Shown here: piece by piece, positions 49,783 through 59,497 of the stretch
Position numbering within the stretch: the first letter of the stretch is position 1
Layout of the letters: each line of letters opens with the position of its first letter
Source: Sphingobacterium multivorum
GTDB taxonomy: Bacteria; Bacteroidota; Bacteroidia; Sphingobacteriales; Sphingobacteriaceae
Reading direction: 5' to 3'
DNA: 64,000 nucleotides
Assembly: GCF_039511225.1 (NCBI RefSeq)
Contig: NZ_CP154261.1
Location: forward strand, 1,302,001-1,366,000
Notes under the pieces: generated by a model
What the model was told of the DNA's origin: nothing
Databases searched by the model: none
What the model saw: only the letters and a program-made list of their open reading frames with translations
Translations under genes and position numbers: made by a program

Positions 49783-52700
49783 ATGAAACACAAATTACTC
49801 AGTTTTGTGCTCATGTCTACTGCGATGTCTACTTCGGCCTTGTATGCTCAGGAAATCAGAGTGACAGGTAAAGTAACTTCAGAGACAGGTGCAAGTATTC
49901 CCAATGTGACTGTTTTGGTAAAAAACGGTAACAAAGCAACACAAACGGATTTGTACGGTAATTTTACGATTACGGCAAAATCGAATGACGAATTGTTATT
50001 TCGTTCGATCGGTTATTCGGACAAATCTGTTAGCATAAACGGTGCTAAAGTTTTAAATATTAAACTTGAAGCTAGTTCAACAGGTCTGGACGAGGTTATC
50101 GTTACTGCCTATGGTAAACAAAACAAGGAAGCAATTGTTGGTGCTGTTTCGAGCATTTCGGCTAAGGATATTGAAAAAAGACCTGTGAGCTCCGTTACTT
50201 CTGTATTAGAAGGTTCGGCGCCGGGTATTATGGTCAACAACTCTTATGGCGAACCCGGATCTACACCAAGTATCCGTATAAGGGGTTTCTCAACGATTAC
50301 TGGTAATAACGCAAGTGCTAGCCCAACAATTGTTTTAGATGGAGTAGAGTTTCAAGGAAATATTTCCGATTTGAACCCGGCGGATATTGAATCAGTATCT
50401 GTTTTAAAGGACGCTACTTCAACAGCGCTGTATGGTAATAGAGGGTCTAACGGGGTTATTGTTATTACAACTAAAAAAGGAGGTGCTGGTTCAACTGAGT
50501 TGAATTTTACGACAAATCAGGGCCTTTTTACACGTGGTATGCCTGAGTATGATCGCTTAGATCCAAAAAGGTTTATGGAAGTTGCTTGGCAAGGCTTGAG
50601 AAATCAATACCTTTGGGCACCTAATAATAAATTGACAGTTGAACAAGCAAATGCTCAAGCCAGCAAAAATTTAATCCCGACCGTACTAAAACTGAATATA
50701 TTTGATTTGGCAGATGATCAACTGTTTGACGCAAATGGTAATCTGTCTCCCAATGCAAAAATAAAAGGCGATTATGCATCAGATCTAGATTGGTTTGCTC
50801 CAGTTATTAGAAACGGTTACAGAAGAGATTATAACTTAAATGGTAGAGGTGGAAGTGAAAAAGGAAATTATATGTTCTCTTTGGGATATCTTGGAGAGGA
50901 TGGTTATATCAAAACTTCAGATTTTGACCGTCTTTCAGGTCGTTTAAGTGCTTCCGTTACACCTAAATCGTGGATAACAGCAGGTTTTTCGATGAACGCA
51001 AGTCATCAGAATAGCAACAATACTACGGGTTCTGGATCTGGCTTTACCAACCCTTGGGGATTTGCAAGAACTATAGCACCAATTTACCCTGTGTACTTGC
51101 ATGATGCAACTACTGGAGAGTATGTGCTTGATGCAGACGGTAACAAAGTATATGATAGTGGTGAAACATCTAGAAATCAAAATGTAGGTAGACACTTTAT
51201 TTGGGAAAATGAATTAAACCTTAATAAGGGAATTCGGAATACCTTGAATAGCCAGGCTTATGTCAATTTAAAATTCTTAAAGCATTTTGATTTTAAGGTA
51301 GTCGGCGATATCAATTTGAGAAATGACGTTACTAAATCTTATAATAATGCTATCATAGGAGATGGAGCTGGTAATAAAGGCCGTGCATCGAGAACGATTT
51401 ATGATTATAAAAATTATACCTTCCAGCAGCAGTTGACTTATACCAACACATTTAACGATAAACATAATGTGGATGTATTTGTTGGTCACGAAAATTTTAA
51501 AAATTGGTACAATTACCTTTATGGTTACAAGACAAATGAAACTTTCGCAGGTAAGCCTGAATTAATCAATTTCTCTGAAATTACGTCATTAACTGATTAT
51601 CAGGTGGAGAGAACATTCGAATCTTACCTCTCTCGCGTACGATATAACTATGCTGAAAAATATTATGTAGAGGGATCCTTTAGAAGAGATGGTTCTTCAC
51701 AGGTATCTCCTGACCACCGTTGGGAAAATTTTTGGTCATTGGGTGGAACATGGATGTTATCCAAAGAGAACTTTATAAAGGATATCAATTGGATCAATAC
51801 GTTAAAATTTAGAGCTGCCACTGGTGTTGTTGGTAACTTAGCAAGTTTGAGCGAATTTGATTTTATGAATCTGTATGCAATTGGGCAGAATAACAACGCC
51901 GCTGCCTTGTATAAAAGTAATATTGGAAACGATGCATTAAAATGGGAAGCGAGTCAATCTACTTCTACGGCCTTGGAAGGAAGATTGTTTAATAAATTAA
52001 ATTTCACCTTAGAGTATTTTAATAAAACATCTAAGGATTTAATTTTTGATGTTAATCTGCCTTTGTCTGTTGGAGCGGTTGATAATACAGTTGGTAAGGC
52101 CACGGTGAAACGGAATATCGGTCAGCTCTATAATAGAGGTTTTGAATTCTCGTTTGATATCGACTTAATCAAAAATGAGAATTTTAAATGGAATTTTGGT
52201 GCCAATACAACGGTTCTAAAGAACAAAATCACTAAAATGCCTTCGGAGTACAAAGAAACCGGATTGCTATCGTCACCCTTTAATTATAAAGAAGGACATA
52301 ACGTATACGATTATTATTTGTATCAATATGCTGGCGTAGATATGATGACTGGGCAGGCACTTTACTTTGCGGATACAGAAAAATATGACCCAACGTCAAC
52401 TACCGGCGCATGGGCACCTTTCCAGGTTGAAGTAAACGGTAAAATGTACACTAGAAATGCTTCTTATGCTGTTCGTGATTGGAGTGGCAGTGCAATACCT
52501 AAATTGATGGGAAGTTTTAATAATACATTCAATTATAAGAACTTCAATTTATCGACCTTGTTTACATATTCTATCGGTGGCAAAGGGTTTGACTATTCTT
52601 ATGCGAGTTTAATGGGATTGAGCAGTACACCTTCTTCAGTGCATGCTGATTTGGCCAACGCGTGGAAAGAAGCACCTGAAGGTATGACCTTAACGTCACC

Positions 52701-53016
52701 AGACCGTATTAACAGAGACGCTATCCCACAGGTGAATTATTCCAATAGTCAATACAATGTAAGTACTGTGTCCAATAGGTTTATCTTAAACAGTTCTTAT
52801 TTGTCTTTGAAAAATGTTGCTTTAAGTTATAATCTTTCAAAGGATTTGTTAACTAAACTTGATTTACGTCGCGCGAATGTAGTTTTCTCTGCAGAAAATC
52901 TGTTCACATTGACTTCGCTCAAAGGATACAATCCACAGCAATCTTTCAATGGAACAAGTGATAATCAGTTCGTTCAATATAGAGTTTTCTCACTAGGTGT
53001 TACTATAGGCTTATAA
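49783..53016 (+). CDS. SusC/RagA-type TonB-dependent outer membrane transporter 3
   Basis: 1077 residues. Signal peptide (MKHKLLSFVLMSTAMSTSAL) then RVTGKVTSETGASIPNVTVL, the beta domain; GLDEVIVTAYGKQNKEAIVG is the TonB-box region of the larger SusC class; VLEGSAPGIMVNNS and VLKDATSTALYGNRGSNGVI are plug segments. The barrel ends SLGVTIGL. It is more divergent from transporters 1 and 2 than they are from each other, except at the first ten codons. It pairs with the following SusD gene, which starts 3 bases after its stop. Confidence 0.95.
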   Translation: MKHKLLSFVLMSTAMSTSALYAQEIRVTGKVTSETGASIPNVTVLVKNGNKATQTDLYGNFTITAKSNDELLFRSIGYSDKSVSINGAKVLNIKLEASSTGLDEVIVTAYGKQNKEAIVGAVSSISAKDIEKRPVSSVTSVLEGSAPGIMVNNSYGEPGSTPSIRIRGFSTITGNNASASPTIVLDGVEFQGNISDLNPADIESVSVLKDATSTALYGNRGSNGVIVITTKKGGAGSTELNFTTNQGLFTRGMPEYDRLDPKRFMEVAWQGLRNQYLWAPNNKLTVEQANAQASKNLIPTVLKLNIFDLADDQLFDANGNLSPNAKIKGDYASDLDWFAPVIRNGYRRDYNLNGRGGSEKGNYMFSLGYLGEDGYIKTSDFDRLSGRLSASVTPKSWITAGFSMNASHQNSNNTTGSGSGFTNPWGFARTIAPIYPVYLHDATTGEYVLDADGNKVYDSGETSRNQNVGRHFIWENELNLNKGIRNTLNSQAYVNLKFLKHFDFKVVGDINLRNDVTKSYNNAIIGDGAGNKGRASRTIYDYKNYTFQQQLTYTNTFNDKHNVDVFVGHENFKNWYNYLYGYKTNETFAGKPELINFSEITSLTDYQVERTFESYLSRVRYNYAEKYYVEGSFRRDGSSQVSPDHRWENFWSLGGTWMLSKENFIKDINWINTLKFRAATGVVGNLASLSEFDFMNLYAIGQNNNAAALYKSNIGNDALKWEASQSTSTALEGRLFNKLNFTLEYFNKTSKDLIFDVNLPLSVGAVDNTVGKATVKRNIGQLYNRGFEFSFDIDLIKNENFKWNFGANTTVLKNKITKMPSEYKETGLLSSPFNYKEGHNVYDYYLYQYAGVDMMTGQALYFADTEKYDPTSTTGAWAPFQVEVNGKMYTRNASYAVRDWSGSAIPKLMGSFNNTFNYKNFNLSTLFTYSIGGKGFDYSYASLMGLSSTPSSVHADLANAWKEAPEGMTLTSPDRINRDAIPQVNYSNSQYNVSTVSNRFILNSSYLSLKNVALSYNLSKDLLTKLDLRRANVVFSAENLFTLTSLKGYNPQQSFNGTSDNQFVQYRVFSLGVTIGL

Positions 53017-53019
53017 AAA

Positions 53020-54561
53020 ATGAAATATATATATAAAATTGGTGTTTTAGCATCAGCAGTTTTTCTTCTTTTCGGGTGTAAAAAGGACTATTTGGTAAAA
53101 AATCCTACTGATCAGGTGTCCCCTTCGACTGTTTTTGAATCCATTAATAATGCCAAAATGGCGGTTAACGGTTTGTCGCGCTTAATGAAGAGACAATATT
53201 TGTCTTCGCAAGGTTTTAATGGAGAAGGAACAATCAAAATGTATTATGGTAACTATGCTGGAAACCATTTCTCGATTCCAATGACGGGCTGGAGCTCCGT
53301 TGTTAACTTTGAGTACTTTTCCAATCCACAAAGTACGTATACGTACTATCCTTGGTACTATTATTACACTATTATCTCCAATGCAAATGCATTAATCGAT
53401 AATATCGATTCTACGCCGGGTACGCAAGAGGAAAGAGATTTTATTAAGGCACAAGCCCTGACATTTAGAGCTTACTCCTATATGATGCTCGCGCAACTCT
53501 ATGGCGACAGATGGTCCAGTTCGAATAATGGAGCGACCGCTGCGGTGATTTTACGTGCTCATGAAGGCTTTGAAGATTTGCCTTTATCAACTTTAGGTCA
53601 AACGTATGAGATGATCTATGGGGATTTGAATACGGCCATTGGTCTATATGAAAGCAGTAAGGGCGAACGCAATACAGCAAACAATTATGAGGTAAACAAA
53701 GAGGTCGCTTATGCGATTTATGCGCGTGCGGCGTTGAATAAAGAAGATTATGCAAATGCTGAAAAATATGCAGCTTTAGCACGTGCGAAGTATCCTTTAA
53801 TGTCTACTACGGATTATAAAGCTGGTTTTTCAACGGTAAATAAGGAATGGATCTGGTCTGTTTTCGATAACGACCAAGAAACAATTTATTTCTATTCGTT
53901 TCAATCTTATATGGCATACAATTCTACTTCATCGTTGGTTAGAACATACCCTCGATCGATCAGTAAGGATCTGTATACTAAAATCCCTACAACCGATATC
54001 AGAAAAGGTTTATTTTTGGATCCAGCAACAACGGGATTAACTTTTAATGGTTTAACTGGACAGGGGAATGCTGCGGGACTTGCTTATATCCGCAATATTT
54101 ACAAAGATATTCCTGCTAACTCAACGGCGTATTCTTATATGCAATTCAAGTTTAATGCAACAGGAATGCCAGGTGTTGGGCAAACCAACAACTTCCGATC
54201 TTCTGAAATGCTATTGATTGAGGCCGAAGCTAAATATAAACAGGGTAAAGATGTTGCTTCCGTTCAGGCATTAATGAATGAGTTGACTAAAACGTCTGGA
54301 AGAGACCCTAATTACTCGTGTACCAAAACCGGACAGGATTTATTTAACGAGATTAAGCTTTATAGAGCCATTGAACTTTGGGGTGAAGGATTTGATTTCT
54401 TCGATATGAAGCGTTGGGGTGATGGTATCGCTAGAAAATCTTTTGAGCAAGGTGGTAACTTCCAGGGAGTACTTGGAGCTACTATCAAACCAACAGATAA
54501 TAACAATTGGAAGATTGTTACTCCGGCAAGAGAAACTGATTTCAATACCCTTCTTGATTAA
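53020..54561 (+). CDS. SusD/RagB-type outer membrane lipoprotein 3
   Basis: 513 residues, of the main RagB/SusD type and not the SusD-like_2 type used by pairs 1 and 2. Lipoprotein signal with lipobox LLFGC, then KDYLVKNPTDQVSPSTVFES, the typical start. FRAYSYMMLAQLYGDRWS and the C-terminal LYRAIELWGEGFDFFDMKRW are the family hallmarks (R-A-x-Y-x-x-L and W-G-E-G-x-D-F-D-x-K-R-W). It supplies ligand to transporter 3. Confidence 0.95.
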   Translation: MKYIYKIGVLASAVFLLFGCKKDYLVKNPTDQVSPSTVFESINNAKMAVNGLSRLMKRQYLSSQGFNGEGTIKMYYGNYAGNHFSIPMTGWSSVVNFEYFSNPQSTYTYYPWYYYYTIISNANALIDNIDSTPGTQEERDFIKAQALTFRAYSYMMLAQLYGDRWSSSNNGATAAVILRAHEGFEDLPLSTLGQTYEMIYGDLNTAIGLYESSKGERNTANNYEVNKEVAYAIYARAALNKEDYANAEKYAALARAKYPLMSTTDYKAGFSTVNKEWIWSVFDNDQETIYFYSFQSYMAYNSTSSLVRTYPRSISKDLYTKIPTTDIRKGLFLDPATTGLTFNGLTGQGNAAGLAYIRNIYKDIPANSTAYSYMQFKFNATGMPGVGQTNNFRSSEMLLIEAEAKYKQGKDVASVQALMNELTKTSGRDPNYSCTKTGQDLFNEIKLYRAIELWGEGFDFFDMKRWGDGIARKSFEQGGNFQGVLGATIKPTDNNNWKIVTPARETDFNTLLD

Positions 54562-54583
54562 TTCTAGAATTAAGGCAAAGTCG

Positions 54584-54622
54584 AATGGCCGATACGTGAA
54601 TTTCATGTATCGGCCATTTTTA
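54584..54622 (+). terminator. Intrinsic terminator of SusC/SusD operon 3
   Basis: A long stem of about 15 pairs (AATGGCCGATAC with GTATCGGCCATT, extended) and a small AATTT-type loop, then TTTTTATTTT. Confidence 0.92.
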
Positions 54623-54863
54623 TTTTAAAATATAATCGAGATCGTATGAGTTCTCAATGTCTGGAAACGACCTCCAAGGTGATATATTACTAAATCGTTA
54701 ATTTTATGTATATAAATTAATAGACTAACAATTTATTAATATTAACTTAATATTGAGAATCTATTTTTACGCCGTTGAAAGATGATGGAATAGAAGAAGG
54801 AAAAATGATTCTGTTAGTATCGTTTCATCACAAGCGAAAAAAGATAATTTATTTAAAATTCTC
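54623..54863. other. Intergenic region before the porin gene
   Basis: 240 bases, AT-rich, no gene seen. No promoter of the standard form stands out. Confidence 0.4.
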
Positions 54864-56099
54864 ATGAAAAAAGCACTTTTACTCTTAGCCCTGATAGGTC
54901 CTGTCGTAGCGCTCGCGCAAAATAATAATGCGCCCTCCAGCTATGATCCACATGATATCAAGATTACGGGGTACCTTCAAACACAGTTTCAAAAGGCGCA
55001 ATCTCCTGGAATTACGTCCTTTTCAGGTGGGGATTTTTCAAAGAATTCGGATAACAGATTTATGATCCGCAGGGGACGCCTTAAAATTGACCGGGTGGAT
55101 ACTTACTCGAGTATTGTCTTTCAATTGGATGCTACTCAAGACGGTGTACAACTAATGGATGCCTTTATTCAATTGCGTCACCCAAGTCAAAAAGGCCTTA
55201 GTTTAACTGCGGGACTTTTCAATAGACCTTTTGGATATTCCATTGTATACTCATCGGGCTATCGTGACTTTCCGGAGCGGGCACGTGTATTCCAGACGTT
55301 GATGCCGCGCGAACGTGATCTTGGAGGGATGGTAAGTTATCATCCTGGGCGTAAAGTTAAATTCTTAAATTTAGATTTAGCCTTGGTGAACGGTAGTGGT
55401 CACTCTGCTAAGGACTATGATTCTAAAAAGGATCTGATCGGTAATCTTGCTTTTAAATTTGATAGTTTAGCCGATAAAAAACTTCATTTGGGCTTTGGCG
55501 GCTCGTTCTATAAAGGTTCAGTGCGTAATGATACGAAAACGTACTATACGCCCAATAGCAATGGTTATACAGCGCATACCAGTGATGAGAATGAAGGTAA
55601 AGCCATCGGCAGGAACTATTATGGAGCAAACTTACAGGTAGAGTTTGATAATAGCTTCGGGAAATCCAGTTTCAAAACCGAATATGTGGCAGGAGACCAG
55701 CCTGGAGTTGCCGGTGGTGTCGATATTAAAGGACCTTACGCCAGCAGAAGTTTTACAACCCAGCCGACAACAGACCTTTATCAACGTAAATTTAATGGAT
55801 ATTATCTTTGGTTTACGCAGGAGATTGCGAAGAGCGGTATTACTGCATTGATAGCGTATGACGTATATGATCCAAATACGAAAGCAAGTGGCATGACAAT
55901 CGGCATGCCTGATAATTTTACGGCCGATGGCGATGTTAAGTTTAGTACGCTGGGCTATGGTCTTGCATATCAAATTAACAATAGGATAAAACTGACCGTA
56001 TATAATGAGCATGTAACGAACGAAACCACAAGTTTACCAAACTTTTCGGCTGATCTGAAAGATAATGTTTTCACTACAAGGCTGCTTTATCGTTGGTAA
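54864..56099 (+). CDS. Outer membrane porin, phosphate-selective porin (OprO/OprP) type
   Basis: 411 residues. Signal peptide MKKALLLLALIGPVVALAQ. IKITGYLQTQFQKAQSPGI then NRFMIRRGRLKIDRVDTYSS is the first strand region of OprP-like porins (R-x-R-R-G-R-L), then DGVQLMDAFIQLRHPSQKG and AGLFNRPFGYSIVYSSGYRD. Ends with TRLLYRW. It likely forms a trimeric diffusion pore; phosphate or another anion is possible from the family, but the gene is a single unit and gives no context clue. Confidence 0.85.
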   Translation: MKKALLLLALIGPVVALAQNNNAPSSYDPHDIKITGYLQTQFQKAQSPGITSFSGGDFSKNSDNRFMIRRGRLKIDRVDTYSSIVFQLDATQDGVQLMDAFIQLRHPSQKGLSLTAGLFNRPFGYSIVYSSGYRDFPERARVFQTLMPRERDLGGMVSYHPGRKVKFLNLDLALVNGSGHSAKDYDSKKDLIGNLAFKFDSLADKKLHLGFGGSFYKGSVRNDTKTYYTPNSNGYTAHTSDENEGKAIGRNYYGANLQVEFDNSFGKSSFKTEYVAGDQPGVAGGVDIKGPYASRSFTTQPTTDLYQRKFNGYYLWFTQEIAKSGITALIAYDVYDPNTKASGMTIGMPDNFTADGDVKFSTLGYGLAYQINNRIKLTVYNEHVTNETTSLPNFSADLKDNVFTTRLLYRW

Positions 56100-56212
56100 A
56101 TTGGCTCAGTGCTGTTTTTTCGCGAGTATCGGTGTTGAGGGGGAGGATCAATACTTAGTTTGACCAATATAGTAGGTTGTTTAGGCCGTTTGATTTAGAG
56201 ATCTCCCGACAC

Positions 56213-56779
56213 TTAGATGTTTTTCCGAATCCGGCTCAGTGATGATGCGGTAATCCCTAAATAGGACGCTAACATGGCTAATGGAACACGATTGGCTAAA
56301 CCCGGGTAAAGCTTTAAGAACAGGAGATAGCGTTCTTTGGCATCGAGATTCATCATGGTATTTGCCGTTTTTAGCTTACTTTCCACCACAAAAGCATAAA
56401 GTTTGGCCATCAACAACGGCCAAACTTTAATTTCCTTTTCAAGAAGCGTAAAATTCTCAAAATCAAGGCTCCAGATCTCACTATCTGTGAGGGATTCTAT
56501 ATAGTCGTTGGAAGGTGTTCGATCCAAGAAGCTCTGAAGATCCCCAATAAAACGACCTTCATAAATAAAATAACGCGTAAAATCGTCGCCTTTACTGTTG
56601 TAATAGAGCGAACGGAATACCCCCGATTCCACAAAAGCAATGCTATTGTTTACTTTACCGCAAGCGACAAAATAGCTTGACTTTGGAATACTCTTTTTTT
56701 CGAATGCTTGTCGAATTAAGTTCTCTTCTCGCAAATCGAGCTGTCCAAATTTTCGGATGTATTCCAGTAATTGCTCCAT
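56213..56779 (-). CDS. Crp/Fnr-type regulator 1
   Basis: 188 residues. Cyclic-nucleotide-binding-like beta-barrel (KVNNSIAFVESGVFRSLYYN, EGRFIGDLQSF) followed by a helix-turn-helix end (PLAMLASYLGITASSLSRIR). This short form without known ligand residues is typical of Bacteroidota. It starts 13 bases after the purA-like stop and is probably co-transcribed with it. Confidence 0.9.
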   Translation of the reverse strand: MEQLLEYIRKFGQLDLREENLIRQAFEKKSIPKSSYFVACGKVNNSIAFVESGVFRSLYYNSKGDDFTRYFIYEGRFIGDLQSFLDRTPSNDYIESLTDSEIWSLDFENFTLLEKEIKVWPLLMAKLYAFVVESKLKTANTMMNLDAKERYLLFLKLYPGLANRVPLAMLASYLGITASSLSRIRKNI

Positions 56780-56791
56780 GTTCCCTTTATA

Positions 56792-58066
56792 TTACTTAGC
56801 TAATTTAATCAATTCTTCACGTTGAGGTCCTGTTGAAAGATACTTTATGGGAACTTCTAATTCTTCTTCGAGAAAAGATATAAATGTCCTCAAGGTTTGT
56901 GGAAGCAAGTTTGCTTGCTTGATATTACAGAAATCGGTATTCCAACCTTTTAAATATTTCCAGATCGGTTTAATTTTTTGTTCAGAAGATTGGGAAAATG
57001 CTAAAGAAATTTTTTGTTCATCTATTTCATAATGGGTACAGACGGGGATGTCAGCCATTTCGTTCAAAATGTCGGCCTTCGTAAGAACGAGTTCCGTAAC
57101 TCCGTTTAACATAATGGCATATTTTAATGCTGGGATATCCAGCCAGCCGACACGACGGGGCCGTTTGGTATTGGAACCGAATTCAGCTCCCTTTTCCCGT
57201 AAATCATTGGCAGCTTGTCCTGTGATCTCCGTTGGGAAAATACCATTCCCCACACGGGTGCAATAGGCCTTTGTAACGCCATAAATTTTATCCACCAGTT
57301 TAGGCGACACACCTAAGCTTACACAGGCTGCGGAGGCAATCGTATTTGATGAGGTCACATAGGGATAACTTCCATGGTCGATATCAAGCAGAGTTGCCTG
57401 CGCGCCTTCCGCCAATACCTTCTTGCCATCTCGGATCGCCTTATTCAGAAAGATTTCAGTATCTATAATTGGCACTTGTTTTAAGGAAGTGCATCCTTGA
57501 ATAAAATTGTGGTAGAGCTCTTCGAATGCAGGCATTTCTTGTCCCAAAAACTGTAGTTCTTTGTATTGGCGGTTTAAAATTTGATATATGTCAGTGTCAA
57601 AACTATCCGAGTGAATATCACCAACGCGAAGATTCTGTCTTAGTATTTTATTGGAATAGCTTGGCGCAATTCCATTTTTGGTTGTTCCTATCGTACGATA
57701 TAATGGGGACTGTTCCATGTAGATATCCCAATAACGATGGGTCGGTAAAACGAGATGCGCTTTTTGGGATATCAAAATTCTATCAACGAGATCTTGATCT
57801 GGCATAATGTGCGCTAGTTCTTCGATTTCTGCTTTAAATGCTAATGGGTCAACCACCACACCGGTGCCGATAATGTTTTTGACACGCGGTGAAAAGATGC
57901 CTGATGGGAGTAGTTTAAGCGTAACTTTGTTACCTTGATAGTAAATACTATGTCCGGCATTTGCGCCGCCATTAAAACGGGCGATAATGTCATAGTCGCT
58001 TCCGATCAGATCAATGAATTTTCCTTTACCTTCGTCTCCCCATTGGAGCCCAATTAGAATGTCCAT
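56792..58066 (-). CDS. purA: Adenylosuccinate synthetase, divergent
   Basis: 424 residues. QWGDEGKGK at 8-16 holds the catalytic Asp 11, and NAGHS at 36-40 holds the catalytic His 39, so the phosphorylation chemistry is likely kept. It joins aspartate to IMP using GTP in purine synthesis. Departures from usual PurA: NAGHS instead of NAGHT, TTKNGIAPSYSNK (128-140) instead of T-x-x-G-I-G-P-x-Y-x-D-K, and GAQATLLDIDHGSYPY with Ala and Ser replacing Gly and Thr. It may be a second copy with a special role, followed by a Crp-type regulator, and not the housekeeping gene. Gene symbol given for family only. Confidence 0.85.
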   Translation of the reverse strand: MDILIGLQWGDEGKGKFIDLIGSDYDIIARFNGGANAGHSIYYQGNKVTLKLLPSGIFSPRVKNIIGTGVVVDPLAFKAEIEELAHIMPDQDLVDRILISQKAHLVLPTHRYWDIYMEQSPLYRTIGTTKNGIAPSYSNKILRQNLRVGDIHSDSFDTDIYQILNRQYKELQFLGQEMPAFEELYHNFIQGCTSLKQVPIIDTEIFLNKAIRDGKKVLAEGAQATLLDIDHGSYPYVTSSNTIASAACVSLGVSPKLVDKIYGVTKAYCTRVGNGIFPTEITGQAANDLREKGAEFGSNTKRPRRVGWLDIPALKYAIMLNGVTELVLTKADILNEMADIPVCTHYEIDEQKISLAFSQSSEQKIKPIWKYLKGWNTDFCNIKQANLLPQTLRTFISFLEEELEVPIKYLSTGPQREELIKLAK

Positions 58067-58188
58067 GTTGCGTTTGTCTTGAATTTATGGTCAAAGCTAG
58101 GGCTTGCAAAGCGGAGGACAATTGCCATTTGGCAAAAAGTGCTCCTCATTATCATTTGGCCAGCAGTCTTAATGCGTATGGATTGCAC

Positions 58189-58770
58189 TTAAGCTTGTTT
58201 GTGTCCCAACCGTTGTACTTTTTGTAGCCATTTATTCCGTTTAATAGGATCGGAAGTTTTGATAATTCCGATATAGGTGACTTTAACCGGCGATATTCCA
58301 CAAAATTGAAGGGTGGATCTTTTTAATTGATTAACACTTGGCCTGCCGTAAACTAAAGCATAATACCAACTTGGTTGATCGAGTGTTGTAATGATCCGGG
58401 CAGATTTTCCTTTGAGTAATTTGTCCCAAAAAAGAGAGTTTTCGCGATATTGAAAAGCCCGTCCAGGTAAAAAAAGTCTGTCGATAAAGCCTTTCATCAA
58501 GGCTGGAAGACCGCCCCACCAAACGGGATGTATCCAGACCAAATGATTGGCCCATAAGATGTCTTCCCAGGCAAGAAGTAGGTCCTGCTCAAGTTCTGTC
58601 CGTTTACGATAACCAAATTCAAGGTTTGGATTGAAGTCTAGGTCAATAATATGGATTGTTCGTACTGTAGCTCCGGACGCTGCCGCAGCTTCTTGATAGG
58701 CATTTGCGATGCCAAAATTGAAAGACTCCCGATTCGGGTGGCCATTGATAATCAGTATTTTTTTCTGCAT
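58189..58770 (-). CDS. NAD(P)H-dependent oxidoreductase, flavodoxin-like fold
   Basis: 193 residues. KKILIINGHPNRESFNFGIA is the phosphate-binding start of the NQO1/KefF/MdaB group, HLVWIHPVWWGGLPALMKGF is the FMN/FAD loop, and DRLFLPGRAF completes it. Members carry out two-electron reduction of quinones or other electrophiles. It is read 58 bases downstream of the second Crp-type regulator. An 18-bp palindrome covers its start codon and may be the operator. Confidence 0.9.
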   Translation of the reverse strand: MQKKILIINGHPNRESFNFGIANAYQEAAAASGATVRTIHIIDLDFNPNLEFGYRKRTELEQDLLLAWEDILWANHLVWIHPVWWGGLPALMKGFIDRLFLPGRAFQYRENSLFWDKLLKGKSARIITTLDQPSWYYALVYGRPSVNQLKRSTLQFCGISPVKVTYIGIIKTSDPIKRNKWLQKVQRLGHKQA

Positions 58771-58787
58771 GATGTTATATTACATCA
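58770..58787 (-). promoter_or_regulatory. Palindrome at the oxidoreductase start, possible operator
   Basis: TGATGT, six bases, ACATCA: perfect arms. The first base overlaps the start codon of the oxidoreductase gene. It resembles the inverted form of a Crp/Fnr-class half-site and lies between this gene and the Crp-type regulator upstream. It would also overlap the ribosome binding region, so it may act after transcription starts. Confidence 0.45.
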
Positions 58788-58828
58788 CAAAAATAGAGAT
58801 AGGCTTACCGTCTTTACAGGACAAATGT

Positions 58829-59404
58829 CTAAAAAGAAATTTCGCTGCGGATACGACTTAAATGACGTTGTGTAATGCCTAAATAGGAAGCGAGGTATTG
58901 TAAAGGAAGCTGTTGGATAAAATCAGGATGATCTTTGAGTAAATTGGCATAACGTTGTGATGCGGTTTCTTTTTGTAATTGAAAGACGCGTTTTTCAAGT
59001 TCAAGATATTGTTCCTCGGCAATCATTTTAAGGTATTTTGTCCATTTTAGGCTATTCGTAGCAAGCTTATCAATCATATTTTTTTTGATCGTCCACAGTT
59101 CGGCAGGGGTAATGGCCTGCATGGTCTCCATACTTGGCCCGCCTGTAATAAAGGAGGAGTAGGCCGCTATCCATGTATTGGGAAAGCGGAAACAATAGGT
59201 AATATCCTCCCTATTTACACTGCTATAATAAGAACGGAAGATCCCTGATTGTATAAATGCAACCTCATGACAAGGTTGATTCTCTTTAACAAAAAAGTCA
59301 TTTTTGTTCAGCTTTCTGTATTCAAAAAGCTGAACAATCTGATTGATCTCTTCTTCGTCGAACAGACGCAAAGACCGAAAATATGTTGCTATCATGAAGT
59401 CCAA
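58829..59404 (-). CDS. Crp/Fnr-type regulator 2
   Basis: 191 residues. Sensor barrel (EVAFIQSGIFRSYYSSVNRE, then YCFRFPNTWIAAYSSFITG) and C-terminal helix-turn-helix (LQYLASYLGITQRHLSRIRS). Related in layout to regulator 1 but not a close copy. It lies upstream of the oxidoreductase in the same direction, so local control of that gene is likely. Confidence 0.9.
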   Translation of the reverse strand: MDFMIATYFRSLRLFDEEEINQIVQLFEYRKLNKNDFFVKENQPCHEVAFIQSGIFRSYYSSVNREDITYCFRFPNTWIAAYSSFITGGPSMETMQAITPAELWTIKKNMIDKLATNSLKWTKYLKMIAEEQYLELEKRVFQLQKETASQRYANLLKDHPDFIQQLPLQYLASYLGITQRHLSRIRSEISF

Positions 59405-59497
59405 ACTTAGAAAAATTGCGGTGTTCCTACAAGATAAATTCGATGTGTTTTAATCGGCTCAATGTTTAGTTTGCCGATTGAGCAACAGGGTAGATTT

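Noticed and set aside
56792..58066. Phage-type PurZ (2-aminoadenine pathway)
   Set aside because: The catalytic Asp of QWGDEGKGK is kept, the gene lies in host DNA, and no companion genes of the 2-aminoadenine pathway are present.
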